This document shows, in pieces, positions 38,393-48,643 of a stretch of DNA of 64,000 nt (position 1 is its first letter; each line of letters begins with the position of its first letter). Both the position numbers and the translations under genes were made by a program. The stretch lies in contig JBBHKE010000986.1 of the NCBI GenBank assembly GCA_037447655.1, positions 265,353-329,352 of the forward strand, read 5' to 3'. Below the pieces are notes generated by a model. The model was given only the letters and a program-made list of their open reading frames with translations, ran no database searches and was not told the origin of the DNA. This DNA comes from Zygnema cylindricum (Eukaryota > Streptophyta > Zygnematophyceae > Zygnematales > Zygnemataceae).

Positions 38393-38618
38393 AATCTTTG
38401 TAGGGCATCTTGTGAATCATTGTTAGAGAGCAGCTATCACATGTCTTAACGGGCTGATTAGTCAAAGAAATACCTTCGATTTTGCCAACAGTAATAATTT
38501 TCTTCAAGCTATCATAATCAACACGACCTAGTCTCTCATGCCATAATTCATTCTCAGATAAAACAATTGAGTAGAGAACATCATTTTCCTTAGTATTAGC
38601 CATATCCATGCGATACAT
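38373..38618 (-). pseudogene. Copia element 1 GAG-pre-integrase (zinc-binding) segment
   Basis: 81-codon frame with ELWHERLGRVDYDSL and a CDSC motif, the HHCC-type zinc-binding N-terminal region of copia integrase (histidine positions partly changed: LGRV in place of LGHV). It overlaps the integrase frame by about 20 bp but in a different phase, so a frameshift separates them near 38385. Just upstream (38620-38775), degraded protease C-terminal sequence is readable in mixed frames, and the element then stops. Confidence 0.8.
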
Positions 38619-38775
38619 CTTTCTTGAATCTCTATTACCTGTGACTGCTACCTTTCCTAGCTTGCTACAACCTGCCTACCCTGTTTAACGGTGACCTCAA
38701 ATCCTTTGCTTTCAACCAGAGATGTAGAAAACAAAATCTTTTTGAAATCCGAAAATACAAAACATTATGAAGATT

Positions 38776-41700
38776 TCTTTCAACTCTATTTTTGTGAACG
38801 TTAACAATATAAAATGTTTTTTCCCAATATTGTTGTTAGCGCAAACACAAACTTGTGTTATAAACATGGTTCGGAGTTTATTTTACCTCTTTTTGTGATC
38901 ACGAACATTAAAGTCTATTTGTTACAAATACCTTTGTTAGCGCAAACACAAATTTGTGTTAGAAACATGGTTTAGGATATTTTTAAACTCTCTTTGTGTG
39001 CCTAAGCAATAAACTTTGTTCGTAATTATTTTTGTGGTTAACGCAAACACAAATTTGTGCTGAAAAAAAATTAGAGGTTTTTTTTATTGTTTTTGTGAGC
39101 GTTATAATAAACATTATTTGTTATAAAAAACTATTGTTAGCGCAAATATAAATTTGAGTTATAAACATCGTTTAGAGTATATTTTATCTAATTTTGTAAG
39201 CGTTAACAATAGAAAGTGTTTGATATCACTATTGTTGTTAGCGCAAATAAAAACTTGTGTTACAAATATGGTTCAGAGTTTATTTTACCTATTTTTGTGA
39301 CAGCGAACAATAAACGTCGTTTGTTACAAATATTTTTGTTAGAGCAAACTCAAATTTGTGTTAACAAAGTGGTTTAGGGTTTTTTCTAACTATTTTTGTA
39401 AACGTTAATAATATAATGAATTTCTTATCCCTAATGTTATTAGCGCAAACACAAACTTGTGTTATAAACATAGTTCAAAGCTTATTTTACCGCTTTTTGT
39501 GACCGCAAACAATTAACGTTGTTTATTACAAATATCTTTGTTAGCGCAAACTCAAATTTGTGTTACAAACATGGTTTAGGGAATTTTTTACTATATTTGG
39601 AGCGTTAACAATAAAAAGAGTTTCATACCACTATTGATTTTAGCGCAAACACAATCTTGTGTTACAAACATGGTTCGGAGTTTATATTTTTTCTTTTTGT
39701 GACCACAAACGTTAAACGTTGTTTGTTACAAATATCTTTGTTAGTGCAAACTTAAATTTCGTTAGAAACGTGGTTTAGGATTTTTTTAAACTCTCTTTGT
39801 GTGCGTAAGCAATAAATTTTGTTCATAAATATTTTTGTAATTAACGCAAACATAAATTTGTGTTGAAAACAAAGTTTAGGGGGTATTTTTATTGTTTTTG
39901 TGAGTGTAATAATAAACATTTTTTGTTAAAAAAAATCTATTGTTAGCGCAAACATAAAATTGAGTTATTTTAAAGTTCATTTTAACTATTTTTGTGAGCC
40001 TTAACAATACAAAGTGTTTGTTACCACTATTATTGTTAGCGCAAACACAAACTTGTGTTACAAACATGGTTCGAGATTATTTTACATATTATTATCACCG
40101 CGAACAATAAACGTTGTTTGTTACAAAAAACTATTGTAAGCGCAAACTCAAATTTGTGTTATAAACATGGTTTAGGGTTTTTTTTATTTTATTTTTGTGA
40201 TCGTAAACAATATAAAGAGTTTCTTTCCACTATTGTTGATAGCGTAAACACAAACGTGTGTTACAAACATGGTTGTGATTTTATTTTACTTTTTTTTGTG
40301 ACCGCGAATAATAAATGTTGTTTGCTACAAAGATCTATGTTAGCGATTTGTGTTAGAAACATGGTTTAGGAATTTTTTAAGCTCTCTTTGGGTGCGTAAG
40401 CAATAAACTATATTCGTAAATATTTTTGTAGTTAACGCAAACACAAATTTGTTTCAAAAACAAAGTTTAGGGGTTTTCTTTACTGTTTTTGTGAGCATAA
40501 TAATAAACATTTTTTTGTTAAAAATAACTATTGTTAGCGCAAACACAAATTTGAGTTATGAACATCGTTTAGAGTTTATTTTATCTTATTTTGTAAGCGT
40601 TAACAATAAATAGTGTTAGTTACCACTATTGTTGTTAGCGCAAACACAAACTTGTGTTATAAACATGGTTTGGAGTTTATTTTACCTCTTTTTGTGACAG
40701 CGAACAATAAACGATGTTTGTTATAAATATCTTTGTGAACGCAAACTCAAATTTATGTTAGATACATGGTTTAAGATTTTTTCAAACTCTCTTAGTGTGC
40801 GAAAGCAATAAACTTTGTCTTTAAATATTTTTGTAGTTAACGCAAACGTAAATTTGTGTGGAAATCAAATTGTAGGGGTCTTTTTTAACTATTTTGGTGA
40901 GCGTTAACAATATAAATAGTTTCTTACCACTATTTTTGTTAGCGCAAACACAAACTTGTGTTATGAACATTGTTTGAAAGTTATTTTACCTCTTTTCGTG
41001 ATTGCGAACAACAATCGTTGTTTGTTACAAATATCTTTGTGAGCGTTAACTAAAATTTGTGTTAGATACATTGTTTTGGGCTTTTTTTAACTATTTTTGA
41101 GAGCGTTAACAATATAAAGAGTTTCTTACTACTATTTTTCTCAGCCCAAAGACAAACTTGTGTTACAAACATGGTTCAAATTTTATTTTACCTCTTTTTG
41201 TGATTGCTAACAATAAACGTTGGTTGTTACAAATAAATTTGTTAGCACAAACTTAAATATGTGTTAGAAAAATGGTTTAGGATTTTCTTAAACTCTCTTT
41301 GTGGGCGTAAGAATTAAAAAAATTTGTTATTAAATATTTTTGTCGATACACAAACACAAATTAGTGTTGAATTAAAATTTTAGGGGTCTTTTTTAACTAT
41401 TTTTGTGAGCGCTAACAATATAAGAGTTTCTTACCACTATTGTTCTTAGTGCAAAAACAAACTTGTGGTATAAACATTGTTCGAAAGTTTTTTTTCCTCT
41501 TTTGTGATCCGAAAAAAAAATCGTTGTTTGTTACAAAAATCTTTGGTAGCGCAAACTCAAATTTGTGTTAGAAACATAATTTAGGTTTTTTTTTTACTAT
41601 TTTTGTGAGCGTTAACAATATGAGGATTTTCTTACCACTATTGTTGTTTGCGCAAACACAAACTTGTGTTACAAACATGGTTCGGAGTTTAGTTTGCCTC

Positions 41701-42337
41701 TTTTTATAACTGCGAACAATAAACGTTGTTTGCTACAAATATCTTTGTTAGCACAAACTCAAATTTGTGCTAGAAACATGGTTAACGGTTTTTTTTTTAC
41801 TATTTTTACGAGCGTTAACAATATAAAGAGTTTCTTAACACTATTGTTGTTTGCGCAAACACAAACTTGTGTTACAAACATGGTTCGAAGTTTATTTTAC
41901 CTCTTTTTGTGACCGTGAAAAATAAACGTTGTTTCTTACAAATATTTTTGTTAGCTTAACTCAAATTTGTGTTAGATACATAGTTTAAGGTTTTTTTAAA
42001 CATTTTTATGAGCGTTAACAATATAAAGAGTTTCTTATCACCATTGTTTTTAGGGCAAACACAAACTTGTGTTATAAGGATGGTTCAGAGTTTATTTTTT
42101 CTTTTCTTGTGACCGCGAACAATAAACGTTGTTTGTTACATATATCTTTGTTAATGCAAACTGAAATTTGTGCTGGAAACATGGTTAAGGTATTTTTTTT
42201 TACTATTTTTGTGAGCATTAATAATATAAAGAGTTCTTTACTACTTTTTTTGTTAGGGCAAATACAAACTTGTGTTACAAACGTGGTTCGCAATTATTTT
42301 ACCTCTTTTTTTGACCGCGAACAATAAACATTGTTTG
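38776..42337 (+). repeat. Satellite array block 5, forward, with C-D pairs
   Basis: Forward satellite between copia elements 1 and 2. Many A halves here carry AAAGAGTTTCTTACCAC instead of AAAGTGTTTGTTACCAC, a variant shared with 48.6-50.7 kb and 58.5-60.9 kb but rare left of the inversion. C-D pairs interrupt the dimer rhythm at about 38985-39207, 39785-40005 and 40375-40610, with C-only units at about 40790 and 41290. It ends with ATTGTTTG before the element 2 LTR. No gene is seen. Confidence 0.93.
38985..39207 (+). repeat. C-D satellite monomer pair
   Basis: C: AAACTCTCTTTGTGTGCC, TAAGCAATAAACTTTGTTCG, TTAACGCAAACACAAATTTG. D: AAAAAACTATTGTTAGCGC, TTTGAGTTATAAACATCG, AACAATAGAAAGTG. The pair occurs again at 39785-40005 and 40375-40610 with the same order B-C-D-A. 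Confidence 0.75.
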
Positions 42338-43301
42338 TGTTGAAAAAATAGGTATTTTTTAGTATTTTTTGTGAACTTAGTGCAATCCTCATACTTGTCG
42401 TAGTCACTGAGGACGTGCAGGCTGCCATGGCTGCCTCTTGCAGCTAAGGAGATAGGCATGACACTAGTGGATTTTTCTGCAAAATATAGACTCTCAATTG
42501 TGGGACTTGATCCAGTGACCTCTGGATGGCCGCCGTACAGACTAGCCGTCCAGCTTATCCGGTAGGTATTGAAGTAATCGATACACCTTTATGGCGCGAT
42601 ATTAATTCAAAGATAAACAGCACCGGATATTCCAATTAACTAATTTATGGAACGATTTTTGCATAAAAATATACCGGTCCGCACGAAATCAGGACCGCAC
42701 AAAATATACGAATCGACATTTAATTTCGACCGACGAAATGTCTGGATCTGATCAAACGGCTCACAGTGGAGCCGGAATGCTGGAATATCAGTTTGGCAGT
42801 TTGCGGACTAGATGTCGGCGGATGACACGTGGCAATATATGGTTGGACAGTGGATATCACGGAAGGAGCAACTACGGCTTCGAAACTGACACGCGTCAGC
42901 GGAACGGCCATGTCGTACTATGGTCGTACAAGAAATACAATGGTACCTGTACCTTTTTGTACTTTACATTCCTGTGATTGGTCGAAGTACCCTAGTTATA
43001 GGTTTAGAGTGGTAGCTTAGGACTTACAATATTTTCTGGTTTTTCAACCTCTCTCTCCGAGTGCACTTGTATTTATGGACCAACTTTGGTCAGCCATAAC
43101 TTAATGCTTAGGGGAGCAATTTTAGTGATTCTTTTTGCACCAAACTCAAGGGAGTCCACGCTACACAAAGGTGTAGTCGGTCAGAGTTTTTGCGTCCCAA
43201 GGTGGGACTTATTCATTGTCAAAGTCAAAAGTGGATATACTATCCTAGAGGCTTTATTTAAGCTAGACATTCTGTGTACCAATGGAGGTCACATAATTAC
43301 A
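42338..43301 (+). repeat. 5' LTR of copia element 2
   Basis: Starts TGTTGAAAAAATAGG and ends GAATTACA-like (CATAATTACA). It aligns end to end with 47674-48643. Near 42503-42560 it holds a tRNA-like block on the minus strand (GGATCAAGTCC). A GTACG-rich stretch at 42690-42960 contains ACACGTGGCA. Confidence 0.92.
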
Positions 43302-43305
43302 GGTT

Positions 43306-44280
43306 ACGGGCCCACCTTCTAGGGTGCCCATTTTTAATGGAACAGGGTTCATTTATTGGGAAATCATGATGAGGGGTGCATTGTTTGAAAAACGGCTATG
43401 GGGCATTGTATGTGGCCGTGTGCGTCGGCCATCCGCAAAATTGGGAGTTCCACCAGGGTTTGGAGTTTCTCAGTTCAGAGAGAGATATGCGCGAGCAGAG
43501 AAGGTAGAGGATGTTGGAGAAAGCATCGTGTTGGACACAAGGAAGGAGAAGGAGAATGAGAAACTCACAGCGATGGTAAGTGGATTGGCTCCAGTATCTG
43601 ATACTCTGAAAACTGAGGCAAATGATAGCGAAATCAGGGATTTCAACAATACTATGGCCATTCATTTTATTCTCGAGCGTCTCACTCAAGGAATGGGTAC
43701 ACCTCATCTTCATGTGGTTAGGGCAAGCGAGTTGTGGGAAGCTCTTGTGAACATTTACAAGAGTGGTACGATTCAGCAGTAGCTGGCAGATCTGAACGTA
43801 CAGGCATATGTGTACAAATGGGGAAAGATGTTAGATTTTTGTAATATCTTGCTTGGGTTATTCATGGAGTTGAAGAGTGCAAAGAAAAGGGAGACCCAGA
43901 AAGAGAAGGTGAACACTTTGTTAATGAAACTCCCAGATGATTATGAGAACATTGTTAACAGGGTTCAAGATTTGTCAGATCATCTTTGGATATAGAACTC
44001 CGTTGTGGGGATGATTTTGGTTCGGGAAAGCACAATTGAGATTCGTAGGGGAGGAAAGAGTGTTGAAGCATTGGCTGCTGGTACTAACTAGGGGGATAAG
44101 GAATCCAAGAAACCTTATGGGAACTTTGGTGGAGGAGGAAGAGGAAACTAGGACGGATCTACACTAACGCCTCAGAAAGGGCTTTTCCATTATTGTAAGA
44201 AGCCGGGACACTACATGGCGGAGTGCACTAAGGTGATGGAGTTGAATTTGAAGGAGGAATTGATTCGAAAAACTAGCCAC
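43306..44280 (+). pseudogene. Copia element 2 gag, decayed
   Basis: Gag would form the virus-like particle that packages element RNA. The frame appears to begin only 4 nt after the LTR. Element 3 has ATGGGCCCACC here; element 2 has ACGGGCCCACC, so its start codon is lost. The frame reads PIFNGTGFIYWE, then a typical gag core (HFILERLTQG, LWEALVNIYKSGTIQQ), with TAG, TAG, TAG and TAG stops at about 43781, 43993, 44089 and 44149. The zinc knuckle at 44185-44215 reads FHYCKKPGHYMAEC: its first cysteine is replaced by phenylalanine, while the other C, H and C ligands remain. A frameshift near 44280 separates it from the protease frame. Confidence 0.88.
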
Positions 44281-44299
44281 AAGGAAAAAGAAGGCGTTT

Positions 44300-44719
44300 G
44301 TGGCGACACAAGTTGTGGGAGAGGATACCGATGATGACGATGGAGAACTTCTCCTCAATAAAAAGTTGGAGGTGAAATGTGAGCCGGAGATTCCAAGGAG
44401 GAAAAAGTGTGCTTTCAGTGGAGTGAAAGAAGCTCTTAAAGAAGGATGGATCATTGATTCTGGAGTCTCTATGCATATGTGTAGAGAAACACCATTGTTT
44501 ACCAAAATGAGAAAGATCCCTACTGTAGAGATAGAGTATAGGGATGGGAGAATAGTGACCACCAATTCAGTGGGATCAGTGGATATGAGTGTCTTAGTTG
44601 ATGGAAAGACATCTATATCCACTTTCTCTGATGTTCTTTTTATTCTGGAGTTGAACAAGAATCTAATCTCTACATCGGTCTTAGATGATAAGGGCTTTGA
44701 GACTAGTACTAAGAAATGA
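44300..44719 (+). pseudogene. Copia element 2 aspartic protease region
   Basis: 139-codon frame. An acidic linker (EDTDDDDGE) leads into GWIIDSGVSMHMC, where DSG is the catalytic triad of the retrotransposon aspartic protease that cuts the polyprotein. IEYRDGRIV, VLFILELNKNLIST and SVLDDKGF follow as in copia proteases. The frame ends at a TGA where the related element 3 keeps glycine (KGVF). A second TGA lies about 60 bp on (44777-44779). The catalytic motif itself is intact, so the damage is from the stops. Confidence 0.88.
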
Positions 44720-44779
44720 GTCTTTGTTGCTAGCTATGAGAATGAAGTGTACTTCACAGCTGAAAAAGGTAGCCAATGA

Positions 44780-45817
44780 ATGTATAGGCTGAATTTGAGT
44801 ATTGGAAAGACGGGAGTTTACTATGCCGGTGTAAGTGATTTGATGATGTGGCACAAAAGATTGGGACATGTGCATCTAGATAGATTGAAGGAAATGAACA
44901 AAATGGGTATAGTTGAGGGCATACATTATGGAGGTAATGAGACTTTGGATGATTGTAATGGGTGTGCTCAAGGAAAAGCCCACAGATTGCCTTTTCCAAT
45001 TGTTGCAACATATAAGGGTGAAAAGGTTTTAGATTTGGTTCATACTGACATATGGGGACCGGCCAAAGTGCCATCAGTTGGAGTGAAAAGATGTATGCTT
45101 ACTATCATTGATGATTGGTCTATATACTCTAGAGCATATTTCTTGAAATACAAATATGAGGCTTCGGCTTTTTTTAAGGAATATAAATCAAGAAGTGAAA
45201 AGCTTCATGAGACACCTATAAAGAGAGTGAGAAGTGATAATAGGGGGGAATTCACTTCTAATGAGTTTGAGGATTACTTGAAAGAGGAAGGGGTTCAACA
45301 TCAAAAGACTGTCCCAAAGAACTTAGAACAACATGGTGTAGCCGAGAGACTAAATCGGACATTAAGTGATAGTGCCCGTAGTATGTTGACAGATAAAAAG
45401 ATAAGGAAAAGTTTTTGGGCAGAAGCTATGAATTCTGCTAACTATCTCAAAAATAAAGTCCTTACCTCAGCTGTAAAAGGTCAAACTCCTTATATAAGAT
45501 GGGCTGGGAGAAAACCTAACATATCACACTTAAAGGTGTTTAGAAGTCAAGTGTTTAGTTTAAACACATAAAAATCTAATTGGAAGCTAGATGCTAGAGG
45601 AAAGCCAGGATACTTACTTGGGTATAATGAGAACGTAAAAGGGTATATAAATTATGATATTGGAAGAGAAGACATAATTCTAGTAAAATACTTGGTAGTT
45701 ATGGATGAAGGGAAATCCATAGATCCCTTTAAGTACACTAAACCGGTCAGAATTAGAATTGAATCCGAAATTGAGTTAGATTCAGATTCTACTAACCCAA
45801 CTCCGGTTTCAGCCTGA
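44780..45817 (+). pseudogene. Copia element 2 GAG-pre-integrase and integrase
   Basis: The 263-codon open part (to 45571) holds MWHKRLGHVHLDRL and CNGCAQGKAH (HHCC zinc region). The core follows: LVHTDIWGPA, VRSDNRGEF and HGVAERLNRT, with the D, D and E catalytic acids all present. SDNGGE has become SDNRGE and NPEQNG has become NLEQHG. After a TAA at 45569-45571 the same frame continues through the C-terminal domain (KPGYLLGYNENVKGY, VVMDEGKS) to a TGA at 45815-45817. This is the longest nearly intact integrase in the window. It is in the same frame as the protease, as expected for one polyprotein. Confidence 0.9.
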
Positions 45818-45839
45818 CCTTGCAGAGGAAGAGAAAAAC

Positions 45840-46900
45840 TTGACCGAGAGTGACCCTCTCTTGGGGTCACAACTTCAGATTCAAACCAAGGAAGAAAACA
45901 AGGAAAGACCGGAAATGGACAATGAACGACCGGGGATGGACTCCACAGATAGGGGAGAAGGTGAAGTTGTTCGGAGAAACCCGAGATTACCCTCCATCCT
46001 TGGGTCACAAATTGAAGGAGGAAAGAGAAGCAGCAAGAGACTTCAAGAGAGACAAGTGAACAACAAGGTAACTAAGCTGTTACATTTGAGTGAACCTCAG
46101 ACTTACTCGGATGCTGTTAATAATCCGGAAGGTGGTAGATGGGTGACAGTTATTAATGATGAGATGGCTTCCATTATGGAAGCAAACACTTCGGAGTTGG
46201 TGGATTGTCCGCCGGATAGAAAGCCAATAGGATGCAAGTGGGAATTTAAGTTGAAGCTCAATCCAGATAACACTATCGAGCAATACAAGGCCAGATTAGT
46301 GGCAAAGGGGTTCACACAGAAGGAGGGAATCGATTAAGAGGAGACTTTTGCTCTAGTTGTTAGATCCCCCTCCGTCCGGATTCTACTTAGTCTCGCGGCA
46401 GTGGAAGACATGGAAGTGCACCAGATGCACATCAAAACCGCTTTCTTACACGGAGATTTGGAAGAAGAGATCTTCATGCGACAACCGGAAGGATTTGTGG
46501 AGAAAGAGAAAAAAGCAAGGTGTGCAGATTGATAAAGTCCCTTTATGGACTAAAGTAAGCTCCACGCCAGTAGAACAAAAAGTTGGACGATTTTTTGACG
46601 AGTTTGTGATACATTCGAATTAGTTCGGATCATTCTATCTACTTATTTGAGGATGAGGAAGGTATAATTTTCATTGCCATATATGTTGATGATTTGCTTG
46701 TTTTGAGTAAATCAATGGTGAAAATTAATAGATTGAAAAAGGATCTAAAGAGTAGATTTGAAATAAAATATTTGGGGGAGGCAAAGAACATTTTGGTAAT
46801 TCAAATAGAGACGGATAGAGAAAAGAAAACAATTAGACTAACTCAAAAAAGAAAAATTAGGAATATGCTTTAAAAATTTCAAATGGAATAAGCAAATAGC
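45840..46900 (+). pseudogene. Copia element 2 reverse transcriptase, broken
   Basis: The open part 45840-46337 has a charged linker, then SEPQTYSDAV, KWEFKLKLNPDNTIEQYKAR and LVAKGFTQKEGID. A TAA follows exactly where the conserved tyrosine of GIDY should be. Beyond it the same frame gives SVRILLSLAA, KTAFLHGDLEEEIFMRQPEG (first catalytic aspartate replaced: QMHIKT for QMDIKT). A 1-nt shift near 46515 moves to KSLYGLK-stop-APRQ. IAIYVDDLLVLSKS near 46677-46715 keeps the YVDD catalytic pair. Several further stops follow to about 46900. Confidence 0.9.
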
Positions 46901-46982
46901 TGTACAACTCCAATGGACTTAAAGAAGGGAAATGAGGGGAGCTCAGAGGAGGGAGTCTTGATCTTAGATAATGAGCTAGGAC

Positions 46983-47660
46983 TTGAGGAAAGCAAGTTCA
47001 TGCAGACTATTCTGTACAAATAGGTTGTCCGTAGTTTTGATCTACTTTATGAACTGCACTCGTCCTGATATAGCTGCAGCTATGGGAGTATTAAGTAGGA
47101 GCCTGAATTATCCTAAAAAGAAAGTTTGGGAAGCGGCCAAAAGGGTCATGCGGTATTTGGTAGGAACGAGAGATTTGTGGTTGCATCTGGGAGGGGATAA
47201 TAGTGACATCACTACTTGGAGTGATGCGAGTTTTGGGGATGCTCTGATGAGGAGGTGTACTTCTGGGTATGTGTTGTATGTTGGGAATGGGGCTTGCTGT
47301 TGGAGCAGTAAGCAACAAAAGGTTATTGCTCAGTCCACCATGGAGGCTGAGTACATCGCCTCTTGTTCGGTTGTGAAAGAATTAATGTGGGTAAAATCTT
47401 TGCTTCAAGAATTTGGATACATGAAGAATGGAGTACAAAAGATATTGACAATCAATCTGCAATTGCAATTGCAGCAAACCCTAAGCATCATTTTAAAGTA
47501 AGACACATAGATATTCATTTGAGCTTTGTTAAGGAGAAAGTTGAGAATAAAATCATTAATTTAGAATATAGACTAGGCAGATATGATGACTAAACCGGTT
47601 CCTTCTCCTAAATTGATATTTTGTAGGGAAAAGTGTGGACTGAAGCAAAAGATAGACTAG
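46983..47660 (+). pseudogene. Copia element 2 RNase H, broken near its end
   Basis: The open frame 46983-47501 contains NCTRPDIAAAMGVLSRSL, AAKRVMRYLVGT, TTWSDASFGD (catalytic D), CCWSSKQQKVIAQS and TMEAEYIA (catalytic E). A shift near 47440 moves the DNQSAIAIA segment (catalytic D), with KVRHIDIHLSFVKEKV, into another frame (47363-47593). A second shift leads to ADMMTKPVPSPKLIFC and a TAG at 47658-47660 that abuts the polypurine tract. Motif content is complete, but no single frame covers it. Confidence 0.9.
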
Positions 47661-47673
47661 AAAATAAGGGGAG
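47661..47673 (+). other. Polypurine tract of copia element 2
   Basis: AAAATAAGGGGAG lies directly between the pol stop codon and the 3' LTR start TGTTGAAA. It matches the expected plus-strand primer and sets the LTR boundary. Confidence 0.85.
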
Positions 47674-48643
47674 TGTTGAAAAAAAAGGTGTTTTGTAGTC
47701 TTTTTTGTGACCTTACTGCAGTCCTCATACTTGTCGTAGTTACTAAGGACCTGTAGGCAGCCATGGCTCCCTCTTGCAGTTAAAGAGACAGGCATATCAC
47801 TAGTATATTTCTCTGCAAAATATAGACTGTCAATTGTGGGACTTGATCAAGTGACCTCTGAATGGCCGCCGTACGCATTAGCCGTCCACCTTATCTGGAA
47901 GGTCTTGAAGTAATCGATACACCTTTATAGCGCGATATTCATTTAAAGATGAAACAACACCGAATATTCCAATTAACTAATTTACGGGACGATTTTTGCA
48001 TAAAAACGTACTGGTCCGCACGAAATCGGGATCGCACGAAATACTTAAATCGACATTTAATTTCGACCGACGAAATCAAATGTCTGGGTCTGATCAAACG
48101 ACTCATAGTGGAGCATGAATGCCATAATAGCAGTTTGGCGGTTTGCGGACCAAATGTCGGCAGATGACACGTGGCAACATATGTGTGGACAGCGAATATC
48201 ACAGGAGGTGCAACTACGGCTCCGGAACTGACATGCGTCAGCGGAACGGCCATGTCGTACTATGGTCGTACAAGAAGTACAACGGTACCTATACCTTCTT
48301 GTACTTTATAGTCCTGTGATTGGTCGAAGTACCCTAGTAATAAATTTAGAGAGGTAGCTTAGGACTTAGAATATTTTTTGGTTTTTCAGCCTCTCTCCTA
48401 GAGTGCACTTGTATTTATGGACCAACTTTGGTCAGCCATAACTCAATGCTCAAGGGAGTAATTTCAGTGATTCTTTTTGCACCAGACTCACGAGAGTCCA
48501 CCCTACACATTGTTGTAGTCTGTCAAAGTTTTTGCCTCCCAGGGTGAAACTTATTCATTGTCAAAGTCAAAAGTGCATATACTATCCTAGAGGCTTCACA
48601 TAAGCTAAACATTATGTGTACCAATGGAGGTCACAGAATTACA
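47674..48643 (+). repeat. 3' LTR of copia element 2
   Basis: 970 bp, starting TGTTGAAAAAAAAGG and ending CAGAATTACA. Colinear with the 5' LTR, including the tRNA-like block (near 47838) and the GTACG-rich stretch. Satellite resumes at 48644 as ATTTCTTACAAATATC. Confidence 0.92.

Larger units (their letters stand above)
34908..38775 (-). mobile_element. Copia element 1, 5'-truncated Ty1/copia retrotransposon
   Basis: Read on the minus strand, the order is protease C-terminal remnant, GAG-pre-integrase, integrase, reverse transcriptase, RNase H, polypurine tract and 3' LTR. This is the Ty1/copia order. The 5' LTR, gag and the catalytic part of the protease are missing: homology stops at about 38775 and runs straight into satellite. 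The satellite phase on the two sides is not continuous, so the 5' end was probably lost by later deletion or unequal recombination. Its LTR start (TGTTGGTTTTCAAAGC) and protein sequence differ from elements 2 and 3, so it is a separate family. No target-site duplication can be checked. Confidence 0.92.
42338..48643 (+). mobile_element. Copia element 2, Ty1/copia retrotransposon with both LTRs
   Basis: A 6306-bp element with two LTRs (964 and 970 bp), gag, protease, integrase, RT and RNase H in Ty1/copia order, and a polypurine tract. The flanks are GTTTG (42333-42337) and ATTTC (48644-48648). These sit at the same satellite position and look like a 5-bp target duplication that has since gained two changes. 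The two LTRs differ visibly (about one base in ten in stretches I compared), so the insertion is old. Every coding domain has stops or shifts. It belongs to the same family as element 3. Confidence 0.95.

Noticed and set aside
44164-44658. 164-codon minus-strand open frame
   Set aside because: It is the antisense shadow of the element 2 protease region; the plus strand carries DSG and copia protease motifs.
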